Origin: Leptolyngbyaceae cyanobacterium JSC-12 | GTDB lineage: Bacteria > Cyanobacteriota > Cyanobacteriia > Leptolyngbyales > Leptolyngbyaceae | Direction of reading: 5' to 3' | Assembly (NCBI GenBank): GCA_000309945.1 | Contig: CM001633.1 | Span: 3,622,199-3,686,198 of the forward strand | Length of the DNA: 64,000 bases | Part shown: positions 48,338 through 57,859 of the stretch, in pieces | How the letters are laid out: each line of letters starts with the position of its first letter | Numbering within the stretch: position 1 is the first letter of the stretch | Notes under the pieces: generated by a model | Databases searched by the model: none | What the model was told of the DNA's origin: nothing | The model's input: the letters and a program-made list of their open reading frames with translations, nothing else | Translations under genes and position numbers: made by a program

Positions 48338-50035
48338 TCATGGGGTTGGACTGGGCGCAGGAGGAACCGTGGGACTGGGCAAAGGGCTGAGTGCACTTCC
48401 TTTTTGCAATGCTACAAACACGTCATAGCGGCTACTGCGTTCATCCGCGATCGCAGCCGTTACCCCAATCGAACGAATGGCAGCAACAAGTTCTCGATTA
48501 CCTGGAGGTAATTGCAAGAGCGGCAAACGTTTTGAGTTGACTGCCTGGTCTACGTTAACGAAGAAGTGCCCGTTGTTGGAGGAGAGTCCCATTGGCATTG
48601 CTTTTTTGAAGGCTTCGCTGTCAGCCAGAGGTTGAGTCGCACGGGGAACTATCTCGCTGGCAATCGGGGCACCAAGCGATAAAAAGGCAACATCCCCATC
48701 AAGCCACCCTCGGTTAATCAATGCCCCACTTTGGGGAATGGTCCAGGACGTGACAGAACTGCCGTTAACCTGGGTTTCCTGTACCTGAAATTTATAGCGG
48801 CTTACCATTGCTTCATCCAGCTTTTTCAAGGAAGCTTCGGCAGCACGGCGATCGCCAGCTTTTGCCAGAATCAATAAACTAAATGGCAAACTAGGAGAAT
48901 TCCCTTCAGGGGGAGATGCTAAGGCGATCGCAAACTCTCCATTCATCCACGACAAAAAATCTTGTTCCCAGTCCATCCCTACTGTTGAACGAATCCCCTC
49001 CTGCAAAAGCTTTGGATCAATGGGGGTAATTGGGTTAGATGTCGCTCCCTGGCTGTAATCTCGCCAGAACTTTTGCAAATCTCCGCCAGATACCATCATG
49101 ATGGTGTTGGCAGGCAGGCGGCTGGGCATTACTTTAGCATTGTTCTGCACCTCAAACTTGCGCTGGCTATCGGGTTTTAGCCAAGACACACTCTTAAACT
49201 GAATGCCATCTGGTTGCAGTGTGGCAGTAGCAGCTAACCCTTGATTTTGCTGTAGCTGTTGCTGGTCTTGGGGAGATAGGGTTTTTCCGGCATTAGCGGC
49301 TGAGATGGCAGCAGCAGCGGGCAAGTTGACATAGACTTTGCCAAATGGCTGCTCCACTTTCACCTGTCCCAGCGCTTTGCTGAAACCAGGGGTGTTTGCC
49401 AGGTTGGTTTTGCTGGTGTAACTATCAATTGCCTGATCAGTAGCTTTTGGATCAGTGGCAACCACTAAGAACTTGCCATCCAGGACAGTTGCGGAGTAAT
49501 TTTGAGCACCACCCTGAGTTTCTTGAATCTGAAACCCTTTGTAGGCTCGATTCACGACTTTACCTGAAGCTGGACGCGCCGCTTCTAGCACTTGTTTCGC
49601 CTTTAAAGCATCTCGAATCGGTAACACCATGACAACAGGCTGCTGGTTTGCCGTGCCTGGTGGTGCGGTGAATGGCACTTTCGTTCCCAAAAATGCTACG
49701 GTTACCTCTTCCCCCACCCAGGGCTGGATATCTCGCTGATAGTCAAAGCCGTTTGCCGTCAGCAGGCGATCGCGCATTTGCGCCAAACTTTTATCAAAGG
49801 CTGCCTGACTTTGAGGCGTGCCAAACCCACGTAACTGCTGCCACTGACTAGGATTAGTCGTTACCGACACTGCCATCAATGCATCTTGGGGAATGACCTC
49901 AGCCCCAACTGGCATATCTCCAGGACCAGCTTTGGGCTGGGAGAAGTACCAGTAAGCGGCTCCACCACCCGCAACTAACACTGCCGCCGTTCCCAAAGTC
50001 AACAATAGAGGGGGCTTTGCCTTCTTAGCAATCAT
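48338..50035 (-). CDS. DUF3352 family protein, membrane-anchored
   Basis: A 565-residue protein with an N-terminal membrane anchor (LLLTLGTAAVLVAGGGAAYW, residues 10-29) and a large exported or lumenal part with VGAEVIPQDALMAVSVTTN and VGEEVTVAFLG, the DUF3352 pattern. Many Ala, Gln and Lys are present and no catalytic motif. The C-terminus is Pro-rich (SPTVPPAPSPTP). Function unknown; family members occur across cyanobacteria. It has its own promoter and lies between cofH and ccsA. Confidence 0.88.
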   Translation of the reverse strand: MIAKKAKPPLLLTLGTAAVLVAGGGAAYWYFSQPKAGPGDMPVGAEVIPQDALMAVSVTTNPSQWQQLRGFGTPQSQAAFDKSLAQMRDRLLTANGFDYQRDIQPWVGEEVTVAFLGTKVPFTAPPGTANQQPVVMVLPIRDALKAKQVLEAARPASGKVVNRAYKGFQIQETQGGAQNYSATVLDGKFLVVATDPKATDQAIDSYTSKTNLANTPGFSKALGQVKVEQPFGKVYVNLPAAAAISAANAGKTLSPQDQQQLQQNQGLAATATLQPDGIQFKSVSWLKPDSQRKFEVQNNAKVMPSRLPANTIMMVSGGDLQKFWRDYSQGATSNPITPIDPKLLQEGIRSTVGMDWEQDFLSWMNGEFAIALASPPEGNSPSLPFSLLILAKAGDRRAAEASLKKLDEAMVSRYKFQVQETQVNGSSVTSWTIPQSGALINRGWLDGDVAFLSLGAPIASEIVPRATQPLADSEAFKKAMPMGLSSNNGHFFVNVDQAVNSKRLPLLQLPPGNRELVAAIRSIGVTAAIADERSSRYDVFVALQKGSALSPLPSPTVPPAPSPTP

Positions 50036-50124
50036 GACTGGAAGAGTTCCCTATATCTGCATCAGTTTGCGTCGTAGCCACTCTAGCAAACTTCCGAAGG
50101 TTTCAGGCAGTCCTGTTTAGCTAC

Positions 50125-51282
50125 TCACCCTTTTGAGGTAGCTGTTGCACGAATCCTGTTGTAGAGAGTATCCCGTTGCTGGTGAGGTCTGCCGAGTGAG
50201 GAAATGGCTTGTTGCAGATCACTCACTTCCAGGCAAGTGCCGCCCTGCGCGCCTGCCATGGTGGTGATGTGTTCTTCCATCAATGTGCCACCGAGGTCAT
50301 TACATCCCCAGCGGAGGGCTTCGGTAGCTCCGGCTAAACCAAGTTTCACCCAACTGGGCTGATGATTTGGAATCCAGTGACCGAGGTAGAGACGAGCCAC
50401 AGCCGTGAGTAAAAGCGCATCCTGGAGTATAGGCTGATCTCTCCCAACTCGGCGGCGTAAAGGTTTGGGGACTTCTTGCCCAACAAACGGCAGCAAAATA
50501 AATTCCGTGATATGGGCAGGGTAGCCAGATTGGAGGGAGGTTTGCTGGAGCGATCGCAGCTTGTCCAGATGGCGAATTTGTTGTTCAGGTGTTTCAATAT
50601 GTCCAGACAACATTGTGCTGGTAGTTGGCAGTCCCAGACGATGAGCCGTCCTAACGACCTCTAGCCAGGTTTCTGTATTGATCTTTTCAGGGCACAGAAC
50701 CCTTCGCACGTCGTCATCCAGCACTTCCGCAGCAGTTCCTGGCATCGAACCTACTCCTGCATCACGTAACGCCATAATCACATCTGCGTAGGTTCGCCCA
50801 TCTTCACGAGCAATGAACTGGATCTCTTGGGGTGAAAAAGCGTGTAAATGCAGGTTTGGAAATTGGGACTTAATGCCTGCAACAATTCGCAGATAGTAAT
50901 CCAGGGAATTGCCATTATGTTTTGCTGTCGGGTTCAAGCCGCCCTGCATACAAATTTCAGTCGCACCTCGCCGTGCCGCATCGGCAACTTTTTCCAGGAT
51001 TTGCTCTAGATCCAGCCAAAATGCATCCTTTTCTCCCTCATCCCGCCGGAAAGCACAGAAGCTACAGTGCTGTTCGCAGATGTTCGTAAAGTTAATGTTG
51101 CGGTTGATCACGTAGGTAACACTGTCGCCAACCAGTTGATGACGGAACTGATCAGCAGCAGTTTGGAGAATTTCGAGATCTGCGGCAGTGGTATGGGTGA
51201 GCAGAAACAAGCCATCTTCTGGGGTTAAATCTTGACCAGCGATCGCACGATCGCAAATGGAATAAACTGTCTCAGTAATCAC
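50125..51282 (-). CDS. cofH: FO synthase subunit 2 (CofH)
   Basis: A 385-residue radical SAM enzyme. CEQHCSFC (C-x3-C-x2-C) binds the 4Fe-4S cluster, and [11 protein letters not shown] and [18 protein letters not shown] are typical of CofH. With CofG it builds 7,8-didemethyl-8-hydroxy-5-deazariboflavin (FO), used in cyanobacteria as photolyase antenna or F420 precursor. The start is GTG 51282. No cofG is in the window, so the partner must lie elsewhere. Confidence 0.92.
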   Translation of the reverse strand: MITETVYSICDRAIAGQDLTPEDGLFLLTHTTAADLEILQTAADQFRHQLVGDSVTYVINRNINFTNICEQHCSFCAFRRDEGEKDAFWLDLEQILEKVADAARRGATEICMQGGLNPTAKHNGNSLDYYLRIVAGIKSQFPNLHLHAFSPQEIQFIAREDGRTYADVIMALRDAGVGSMPGTAAEVLDDDVRRVLCPEKINTETWLEVVRTAHRLGLPTTSTMLSGHIETPEQQIRHLDKLRSLQQTSLQSGYPAHITEFILLPFVGQEVPKPLRRRVGRDQPILQDALLLTAVARLYLGHWIPNHQPSWVKLGLAGATEALRWGCNDLGGTLMEEHITTMAGAQGGTCLEVSDLQQAISSLGRPHQQRDTLYNRIRATATSKG

Positions 51283-51436
51283 GGCAAACCGTTGCTAGCT
51301 ACACTCCTCAGCGTAACGCGATCATAGTATTTAGAATCTCAAAGAGCCGGAGCCAGAAGGTAAGAAGATTTTAGCTTGCGAATCAAGCTAACTTGCCACT
51401 CCCCAATGCCTTCCCTAACCCTCCTGACTCCTCTCG

Positions 51437-52195
51437 TTATTCATCCAATACCCTGAGCAAACCTAAAAGCTGGTCAACATTCTCCAAACTGCCAACAATT
51501 CGTAGCATCGGTGGGGGGTAAGCTCTCACGAGCGTCGGAGTGGCAGTAATCTGATCCTGTTCTGCCTGTTCTGGATGTTGAGCAACATCAATCACTTTGA
51601 GCGTATAAGGCTGATCAAGGGTTTGTTCCAGTAAAGTGTGTAGTTTTTGCAACGTTCTTTGAGTTGCTGAACTGTGTCCAGAAACAAATAAACGCAACAC
51701 ATAACCTTGAGGATCTACCTTAGTCGGTTTTGAGGGTGTTACGGAAGGAGATGGTTGAGAAAACTGTAATGCAGAAGCGGTTTGCTCGTACCGTACTACC
51801 AGATCATGCGATTCCCAAAGTTGTGGAAACTGCGATCGATAGGTTGCTAACACGATCGGATCACACACTGTCGATCTCAGTTGAGTTTGTTGCCAAACGA
51901 GATTGGGGGTATCAAACATAGTGTTCAACAGCGATTGATAGCGAATCACCAACGGTGACGCTTCTGCAACCTGAAAGACTTGCTGAGTCACTGAGTCAAC
52001 ACTGCGATCAACGGTTGCAGTATAACAAGGCACCAAAAAATGAGGTAGTTCAGAAAGTCCCAGTAAGTGCTGCAACGCTCCGCACAAATGGATATGCCAG
52101 CGAATTTGCTTATGCGGATCAATGCAATAAACAACGTCTCCACCAGGCGTGAATAAGGCGATCCCTTTGAACGCTAGTGGAGACGATGCCATCAC
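51437..52195 (-). CDS. Two-part protein with C-terminal KaiB-like domain
   Basis: A 252-residue protein. The C-terminal part (about 163-252) has the KaiB thioredoxin-like pattern: YVLRLFVSGHSSATQRTLQK, TLKVIDVAQHPEQAEQD, ATPTLVRAYPPPMLRIVGSL. The first 140 residues form a separate domain with KGIALFTPGGDVVYCIDP and RWHIHLCGALQHLLGL, which I do not recognise. This N-terminal part is absent from clock KaiB (about 100 residues). It starts 35 bases downstream of pilT, same direction. It may be a clock-related or pilus-regulating adaptor; that is inference. Confidence 0.78.
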   Translation of the reverse strand: MMASSPLAFKGIALFTPGGDVVYCIDPHKQIRWHIHLCGALQHLLGLSELPHFLVPCYTATVDRSVDSVTQQVFQVAEASPLVIRYQSLLNTMFDTPNLVWQQTQLRSTVCDPIVLATYRSQFPQLWESHDLVVRYEQTASALQFSQPSPSVTPSKPTKVDPQGYVLRLFVSGHSSATQRTLQKLHTLLEQTLDQPYTLKVIDVAQHPEQAEQDQITATPTLVRAYPPPMLRIVGSLENVDQLLGLLRVLDE

Positions 52196-52230
52196 TTTAA
52201 AGGTAGGTGAAAAGGTAGGTAAAGTTGATG

Positions 52231-53649
52231 TTAGACACGCCCTCGAAGCATCTGAGCCATTTCGTTTGGTTTTGGCGACATTTCTAGCGCCGTTTCTTCA
52301 GTAATTCGCCCAGCTTCGTAAAGCTTGTAGAGGGACTGATTCATTGTACACATCCCATCAAAAGTGCATCGAGGAATCAGTGCTTCCACTTCATCCAAAT
52401 CGCCACGACGAATATAGTCTTTGATGGCATCGGTGTTAATCAAAATGTCATGGAAAGCAGCTCGTTTGCCATCGGTTGTGCGACAAAGTCCCTGAGCAAT
52501 AACAGCCACCAGTGATTCAGCCAACGAGACTCGAATCGGTGCTTGTTGATCGGGTTCATAGAGCTGCAAAATCCGCTCGATGGTTTTAACTGCGCTATTA
52601 GTGTGCAAGGTACCCATCACCAGGTGCCCAGTTTGAGCGGCTTTCAGAGCAGTATTCACAGTTTCTTTATCCCGCATTTCCCCTACCAGAATCACATCTG
52701 GATCTTCCCGCAAGGAGGCTTTGAGCGCGTTTTCAAACTTGCGAGTATGAATACCTACTTCCCGGTGCTTAATTAACGCTTTCTTACTGCGATGCACAAA
52801 TTCAATCGGGTCTTCAATAGTGATGATGTTTTTAGGCATCTCCTTGTTCATGTAGTCGATCATGGCAGCCATTGTGGTGGACTTACCTGATCCAGTAGGA
52901 CCTGTGATGAGGATCAACCCTTTGTGATAGTGGCAAATGTCTTTGAACACGGGTGGTAGATTAAGCTGCTCAATAGTCAAGATCTTGAGCGGAATCAACC
53001 GTAAGACCATTGCTGGACCGTAAAGGGAATCAAAAATATTGATTCGAACACGGGCAAATTCGTATTGAGTTGCGCCGTCGAAGTCAAGATGCTCCTCAAA
53101 GCGATGGATTTCCTCGTCTGTCAGAATTTCTTGTAACCAACTGAAGAAAGTTTCTCGATCAATTTCGGGCCAATCGGTGATCATGATTTCGCCACGATCG
53201 CGGTATCTTGGGACTTCTCCCACACCTAGGTGAACATCAGAATAGCCTTTGTCATAGGCATGACGCACAATTTCTGCCAGCGTCGGTGCACCGTTGGTAG
53301 GACTGGCATTGCGGCGGCGAGGGGCAGATGGAGGGGCAGTAGGACGATGCCCTGCAGGCGGTGCAGGTGGGGTTGAAGATGCGGGCGAGACCACTGTTGG
53401 CTGCTGAGCGATCGACGTGGGTGGGGAAGCCGGACTTGCAACCATTGTGGGAGTACCGGGAGCCACCTGAGGTGATGCGATCGCAGTTGCAGCCGCATTC
53501 GAGGTCATCGGAGAGGTCATTTGTTGGGTCGCGGCGACCGTTGCTCCATTTTGGTGCGCAATTCTTGTAGGGTTTGCGATTCGGGGTGGCGGCGGTGCAG
53601 GCGGAACCCGAGGAGGTAAGGGTGCAGACGGACGTTGTGACTCTGTCAT
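52231..53649 (-). CDS. pilT: Type IV pilus retraction ATPase PilT with Pro-rich N-terminus
   Basis: A 472-residue hexameric AAA-like secretion ATPase that powers pilus retraction. Walker A GPTGSGKSTTMAAM, the Asp box IITIEDPIEFVH, Walker B DPDVILVGEMRD, the His box TGHLVMGTLHTNSA and the PilT C-terminal ARAAFHDILIN-like segment (here KRAAFHDILIN) are all present. The first 120 residues are Pro/Ala-rich and disordered, absent from standard PilT (about 350 residues) and seen in some cyanobacterial PilT2-type proteins. Which paralogue this is cannot be decided. It is followed by the KaiB-like gene. Confidence 0.93.
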   Translation of the reverse strand: MTESQRPSAPLPPRVPPAPPPPRIANPTRIAHQNGATVAATQQMTSPMTSNAAATAIASPQVAPGTPTMVASPASPPTSIAQQPTVVSPASSTPPAPPAGHRPTAPPSAPRRRNASPTNGAPTLAEIVRHAYDKGYSDVHLGVGEVPRYRDRGEIMITDWPEIDRETFFSWLQEILTDEEIHRFEEHLDFDGATQYEFARVRINIFDSLYGPAMVLRLIPLKILTIEQLNLPPVFKDICHYHKGLILITGPTGSGKSTTMAAMIDYMNKEMPKNIITIEDPIEFVHRSKKALIKHREVGIHTRKFENALKASLREDPDVILVGEMRDKETVNTALKAAQTGHLVMGTLHTNSAVKTIERILQLYEPDQQAPIRVSLAESLVAVIAQGLCRTTDGKRAAFHDILINTDAIKDYIRRGDLDEVEALIPRCTFDGMCTMNQSLYKLYEAGRITEETALEMSPKPNEMAQMLRGRV

Positions 53650-54047
53650 AGGTTATTCTCTCAAACAGCTTTAAGCAGCGCAAAAGTGGTAACTGGGATT
53701 TGCATTCAAGCCGTCACTACGAAAGTTGAATCGGTTCTTGGGGCAACTTTACTCTTTAATTCTTCGGCAGGCTAGGGAACAGTTATGCACTAACTAAAAT
53801 GACAGCGACGAAAATCATTTTCCGGGCTAAACATTTCTACAAACTTAGCAGACGAGTGAATTCACTTGTCTAAAGTTCAGTTTGCCCAAAACTTTGACTC
53901 CACTATCAACTTACGGATACAAGCGTATAGCTGCTCGTTTTTTCCAAGGGAAGCGAGCATCAAATCATACCTTCACCCTTGTTGGTCGCTTAGCGATCCG
54001 ACCTCAAGTGCTACCTAAAGAAAGCTATTTGTGATTTTGTACTGAGT
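53650..54047. other. pilT upstream region
   Basis: About 400 bases between the pilT start and the end of the phosphoribosyltransferase gene, both leftward. It probably holds the pilT promoter. No coding frame, RNA gene or repeat was seen. Confidence 0.4.
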
Positions 54048-54572
54048 TCATTGAGAAATTTTAGTAGCGTGAGATGCGGCTAAATCAGCAGGCGTGATGC
54101 GTTCGTAAGGTTCAAAGGGTTGATGAATCCAGGGATTTTCTGGGAGATAGTCCACGTAGTAATCAGGTTTAATCACAGAGCAATCTTTATACCAGAGCAC
54201 AGCCGTACGAATTTCATCAATGTAGTAGCCATATTTGCGGTCAAGCCATATTAGGGCTTTCTTCAAAGTGATACCAGAATCAACTAAATCATCCACGAGC
54301 AGAACATGACTGCCCAAATTAGCCGTAGTCATGGTCAAGTCGCGGGAAATTGTGATAGAACCACGAACCTGATTATTGATTCCGCCATAAGAGGAGGTTG
54401 CCAAAATCGCTAGGGGTGCGTCGAAGATGCGTGCCAGAATGTCGCCTACTCGCAAACCACCTTTGGCTAAACAAATGATTTGATTGAATTCCCAATTAGA
54501 CTGATAAACCTGGACAGCAAGTTGTTCGATCTTTTGGTGATAGTCATCCCAAGAAACGTAAAGGTCAGGCAT
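54048..54572 (-). CDS. Phosphoribosyltransferase family protein
   Basis: A 174-residue enzyme of the type I PRTase fold. The PRPP-binding motif is HVLLVDDLVDSGITLKK near residues 88-104, and the N-terminal segment IICLAKGGLRVGDILAR forms the PPi loop. The shape resembles xanthine-guanine phosphoribosyltransferase, so purine salvage is the likely role. The exact base specificity is not visible. Divergent from the transporter gene. Confidence 0.88.
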   Translation of the reverse strand: MPDLYVSWDDYHQKIEQLAVQVYQSNWEFNQIICLAKGGLRVGDILARIFDAPLAILATSSYGGINNQVRGSITISRDLTMTTANLGSHVLLVDDLVDSGITLKKALIWLDRKYGYYIDEIRTAVLWYKDCSVIKPDYYVDYLPENPWIHQPFEPYERITPADLAASHATKISQ

Positions 54573-54654
54573 GATTTTGGGTTTTGGAAGCTAGCAACAC
54601 GACAGGCATTGCAGAGAATGATACAACTGTGGAACTGATTTCATCCGTCTAGTC

Positions 54655-56097
54655 ATGAATAATCCTGCCGATTCTCCAATTTCATCCAAGCCTCAGCGAC
54701 TTTCTTTCGTCACAAAGCTGGCATATGGATTAGGTGATTTCGGTCCAGCGCTAACGGCCAATGTGTACGTTTTCTTCTTGATGTACTTTTTGGTAAATGT
54801 AGCTGGGATGAATCCAGGGCTAGCTGGCAGCGTTCTGCTGATTGGGAATGTGTGGGATGCGGTGAATGATCCGGCAGTGGGGGTGTTAAGCGATCGCATC
54901 CAAACACGCTGGGGGAGACGGTTGCCGTGGATTGTATTAGGGGCAATTCCCTTTGGGCTGACATTTTTTTTGCAGTGGATTGTGCCATTCCAAGATCAAT
55001 GGCTGCTTTTTGTTTATTACATTGTGATCGCTCTTCTATCAAACACCTTCTATACCATTGTCAACTTGCCTTACACAGCACTTACGGCTGAACTGACACA
55101 AGACTACAACGAACGTACCAGTCTCAACAGTTTTCGGTTTGCCTTCTCCCTCAGTGGCGGCATTGCAGCGTTAGTGCTGGCATTGACTATTTTTGGGTTG
55201 ATTAAAGACCCACGCCAACAGTACGTCTTGATTGGCTTACTGGGTGGTTTACTAGCGACAACCCCCATATTTCTTTGTGTGTGGGGAATTTATAAACCTG
55301 CGCTTGCTGCCGAGAAACACCGCAAGGAAACTGCTGACGAAACGATTATCCCGCTTGTTGACCAGTTCAAAATTGCCTTTAGCAATCGTCCATTTTTGTT
55401 TGTGATTGGCATTTACTTATGTGCCTGGTTAGCGTTTCAAAACACAGCAGCGATTTTGCCGTTTTTTGTTGTTAACTACATGGGACTGTCAGAGGTTATC
55501 TCTACGCAAGCAGCGATCGCCGTACAAATGACTGCCTTACTGGCCCTGTCTCTCTGGACGTATGTCAGCAAACGAGTTGGGAAACAAGCTACGTACATGA
55601 TGGGTACTGGAATTTGGCTCATTGGGCAGGTGGGGTTGTGGGTTTTGCAACCTGGACAAACCAGTTGGATCTACCCATTGGCAATTCTGGTTGGATTCGG
55701 GGTTTCCACCGCATTTCTCATCCCCTGGTCCATGTTGCCAGATGTCGTTGAGTTAGATGAATTGAATACAGGACAGCGCCGCGAGGGAATTTTTTATGGG
55801 TTTATGACGCTGGCACAAAAAATTTGTCGCGGTGTGGGGTTGTTCTTAATTGGACTAGCTATGAGACAAACTGGTTTCAGAGAGCGTGTCCCTGGAGAAC
55901 CCCTCCCCGAACAACCCCCCGCCGCATTAGAAGCCATTCATCAGGTGACAGCACTGCTCCCGATCGCACTCCTGCTTATTAGCCTGGTATTGGTTTACTT
56001 TTACCCCATTACCCGCGAAGTCTATGCTGAAATTTTGCTGCGCTTACACGAACGCAAACAGGAGAAGCGGGGAGGGAATGAGGAGGTTGGGAGATAA
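54655..56097 (+). CDS. GPH-family sugar:cation symporter (MFS)
   Basis: A 480-residue inner membrane transporter with 12 predicted helices. The N-terminal LAYGLGDFGPALTANVYVFF and NVWDAVNDPAVGVLSDR, followed by TRWGRRLPW, are signatures of the glycoside-pentoside-hexuronide (MelB-like) family. The cytosolic loop is near residues 210-235 and SMLPDVVELDELNTGQRREG near 360-379 is a second family signature. It probably imports sugars or related solutes with Na+ or H+. The C-terminus is Lys/Arg/Glu-rich. The substrate is unknown. Confidence 0.9.
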   Translation: MNNPADSPISSKPQRLSFVTKLAYGLGDFGPALTANVYVFFLMYFLVNVAGMNPGLAGSVLLIGNVWDAVNDPAVGVLSDRIQTRWGRRLPWIVLGAIPFGLTFFLQWIVPFQDQWLLFVYYIVIALLSNTFYTIVNLPYTALTAELTQDYNERTSLNSFRFAFSLSGGIAALVLALTIFGLIKDPRQQYVLIGLLGGLLATTPIFLCVWGIYKPALAAEKHRKETADETIIPLVDQFKIAFSNRPFLFVIGIYLCAWLAFQNTAAILPFFVVNYMGLSEVISTQAAIAVQMTALLALSLWTYVSKRVGKQATYMMGTGIWLIGQVGLWVLQPGQTSWIYPLAILVGFGVSTAFLIPWSMLPDVVELDELNTGQRREGIFYGFMTLAQKICRGVGLFLIGLAMRQTGFRERVPGEPLPEQPPAALEAIHQVTALLPIALLLISLVLVYFYPITREVYAEILLRLHERKQEKRGGNEEVGR

Positions 56098-56100
56098 GAA

Positions 56101-56134
56101 AGGGGAGGAGGTAAGGGGGTAATGGGAGAGGGGG
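56101..56134 (+). other. G-rich tract, possible G-quadruplex
   Basis: Runs of 4, 5, 3 and 5 G (56102-56105, 56115-56119, 56124-56126, 56130-56134) lie just after the transporter stop on the coding strand. The first loop is 9 bases, so it is an imperfect quadruplex motif. A pyrimidine-rich stretch at 56205-56255 could pair with it. Confidence 0.5.
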
Positions 56135-56314
56135 AAATTGAGGATTGAGCTTGGAAATTGGGGCATTAGAGAGACCTGAAGATCAAATCGATGCCTCATC
56201 ATTTCCTACCTTCCCTACCCTCTTCGCTGCCTTTATCTTCCTGCCCCCTAAGTTCCTCGTCACGAGAAAGACGCTACAATGAAAAAATCGTAAAGTTTTA
56301 TAAAGAGCTTTTAC

Positions 56315-56992
56315 ATGACCCAGCCTAATATTGAATCGATTTCAACCCAGTTAGAGAGTGCCAGCCTTCGCGATCGCATGGTTGCGTTGGCATCGTTACG
56401 TCATGTACCAGCGGCGGATGCACTCCCCTTAATCAAAAAGGTGTTGAACGATGAAAGCTTACAGATTCGGTCAATGGCAGTGTTTGCTTTAGGTGTGAAG
56501 CAGACAGACGAAAGCTTGCCGTTGTTGTTGGAAATTCTGACAACCGAGTCAGATTATGGAATTCGGGCGGATGCAGCTGGAGCATTGGGATACCTGGAAG
56601 ATCCGAGAGCCTTTGAACCATTGGTGCGGATCTTTTATGAGGATACGGATTGGTTAGTTCGCTTTAGTGCTGCCGTATCACTGGGCAATTTGAAAGATCC
56701 GCGTGCTTATGATGTGCTGATTCAGGCATTAGACAGTGAGGAAGTAGTGTTGCATCAAGCCGCGATCGCCGCACTGGGCGAAATTAAAGCGATAGACGCA
56801 GTGGACCACATTCTGCGATTTGCTCAGTCGAATGATTGGTTAGTGAGGCAGCGTCTGGCTGAAGCATTGAGTAACTTGCCAACTCCCAAAAGTGTTTCTG
56901 CCTTGAAATATTTGGCAAAGGATAGTCATTCCCAAGTGGCTGAAGCGGCTCGTATCGGGCTAGAGCGACTGGGAGAATCGCAGAAGGATTAA
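56315..56992 (+). CDS. nblB: Phycobilisome degradation protein NblB
   Basis: A 225-residue all-helical HEAT-repeat protein; about six repeats, such as LQIRSMAVFALG, YGIRADAAGALG, WLVRFSAAVSLG, and VVLHQAAIAALGEI. It is homologous to the CpcE/CpcF bilin lyases but short and single, as NblB is; it is needed for phycobilisome breakdown and chlorophyll/bilin turnover under starvation. ATG 56315 follows AAAGAG. A TACAAT -10-like box is at 56275-56280. Its last 33 bases overlap the convergent DUF92 gene. A generic HEAT lyase is the alternative. Confidence 0.82.
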   Translation: MTQPNIESISTQLESASLRDRMVALASLRHVPAADALPLIKKVLNDESLQIRSMAVFALGVKQTDESLPLLLEILTTESDYGIRADAAGALGYLEDPRAFEPLVRIFYEDTDWLVRFSAAVSLGNLKDPRAYDVLIQALDSEEVVLHQAAIAALGEIKAIDAVDHILRFAQSNDWLVRQRLAEALSNLPTPKSVSALKYLAKDSHSQVAEAARIGLERLGESQKD

Positions 56993-57778
56993 TGCGATCA
57001 CCATGGCAATCATAGCCCCAATTAAAGTGTTGATGATATTCACTAATTCATTTGTGAGCCAGGCAATCTGATTCTGCAAGGTCGCGCCGATTACACTTTC
57101 CAGATTGGTCGCAATAAAGGCTGCAATCACGCAAATGACTATTGCCGTTGGGCTAATCAATCCAACCGTCCAACCCAGCACGGCAACAGAGATCGCTGCA
57201 ATGATGCCTGCCACAGTACCTTCCAGGCTGATAGCACCTTCAGTTCCTCGGGGGACTGGCTTGAGCGTGGTAATCAAAAATGTACGCTGACCATATGCTT
57301 TACCGATTTCGCTGGCGCAAGTATCTGCCAATTTTGTGCTAAAGCTTGCTACGTATCCCAGTAGCAAGAGGGAGACAACCAGGGGAGTTGCGATCGCTGC
57401 TGCAAAAAATAGCTGGCAAACTAGAACTCCGATAGCGCAAAGAGCTGCAATTAGTGCAGATCCCCAGACATTTTCCGGTCCGCGTGCCCCAGAGCGCTTT
57501 TCGGCAATGCCTTCGGCCTCTTTTTGAGCCATACCTACCTTGGTTACCCCTGATCCCACCAAAAAGTAAAACATCACAACGATATACCCTTGCCAGCCCA
57601 AACACCCCCACACCAACACTCCCAAGAACCAGGCATGGAGCAATCCAGCCAGGGTAAGTAATTTTTTCGGGGCAATCCAGGCGATCGCGCCTAAAACCGT
57701 ATTCAACGCCACTGCGACTCCCCAATTTGTGAGGGAGGGTGTAGGGTAGAAAAAAGAGGTTGGATTAACCATTAACAT
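56960..57778 (-). CDS. DUF92/VTE6-like membrane protein (possible phytyl-phosphate kinase)
   Basis: A membrane protein of 272 residues, seven or so helices (GILHAWFLGVLVWGCLGW-type spans, here LLHAWFLGVLVWGCLGWQGY). Conserved polar segments: SGVTKVGMAQKEAEG, RGPENVWGSA, DTCASEIGKAYG, PVPRGTEGAISLEG. The plant homologue VTE6 phosphorylates phytyl-phosphate from chlorophyll breakdown for tocopherol synthesis; the same is inferred here. The frame extends to 57844. ATG 57778 or 57772 fits the family start better, but no ribosome site decides it. Confidence 0.82.
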   Translation of the reverse strand: MLMVNPTSFFYPTPSLTNWGVAVALNTVLGAIAWIAPKKLLTLAGLLHAWFLGVLVWGCLGWQGYIVVMFYFLVGSGVTKVGMAQKEAEGIAEKRSGARGPENVWGSALIAALCAIGVLVCQLFFAAAIATPLVVSLLLLGYVASFSTKLADTCASEIGKAYGQRTFLITTLKPVPRGTEGAISLEGTVAGIIAAISVAVLGWTVGLISPTAIVICVIAAFIATNLESVIGATLQNQIAWLTNELVNIINTLIGAMIAMVIALILLRFSQSL

Positions 57779-57859
57779 GGTGTGAGTCAGGCTTACAACA
57801 TCATTATTGTGACATTCACATAGAGATTGCTGATAAGTAAGCAATCAGGTTGCTAGAGT

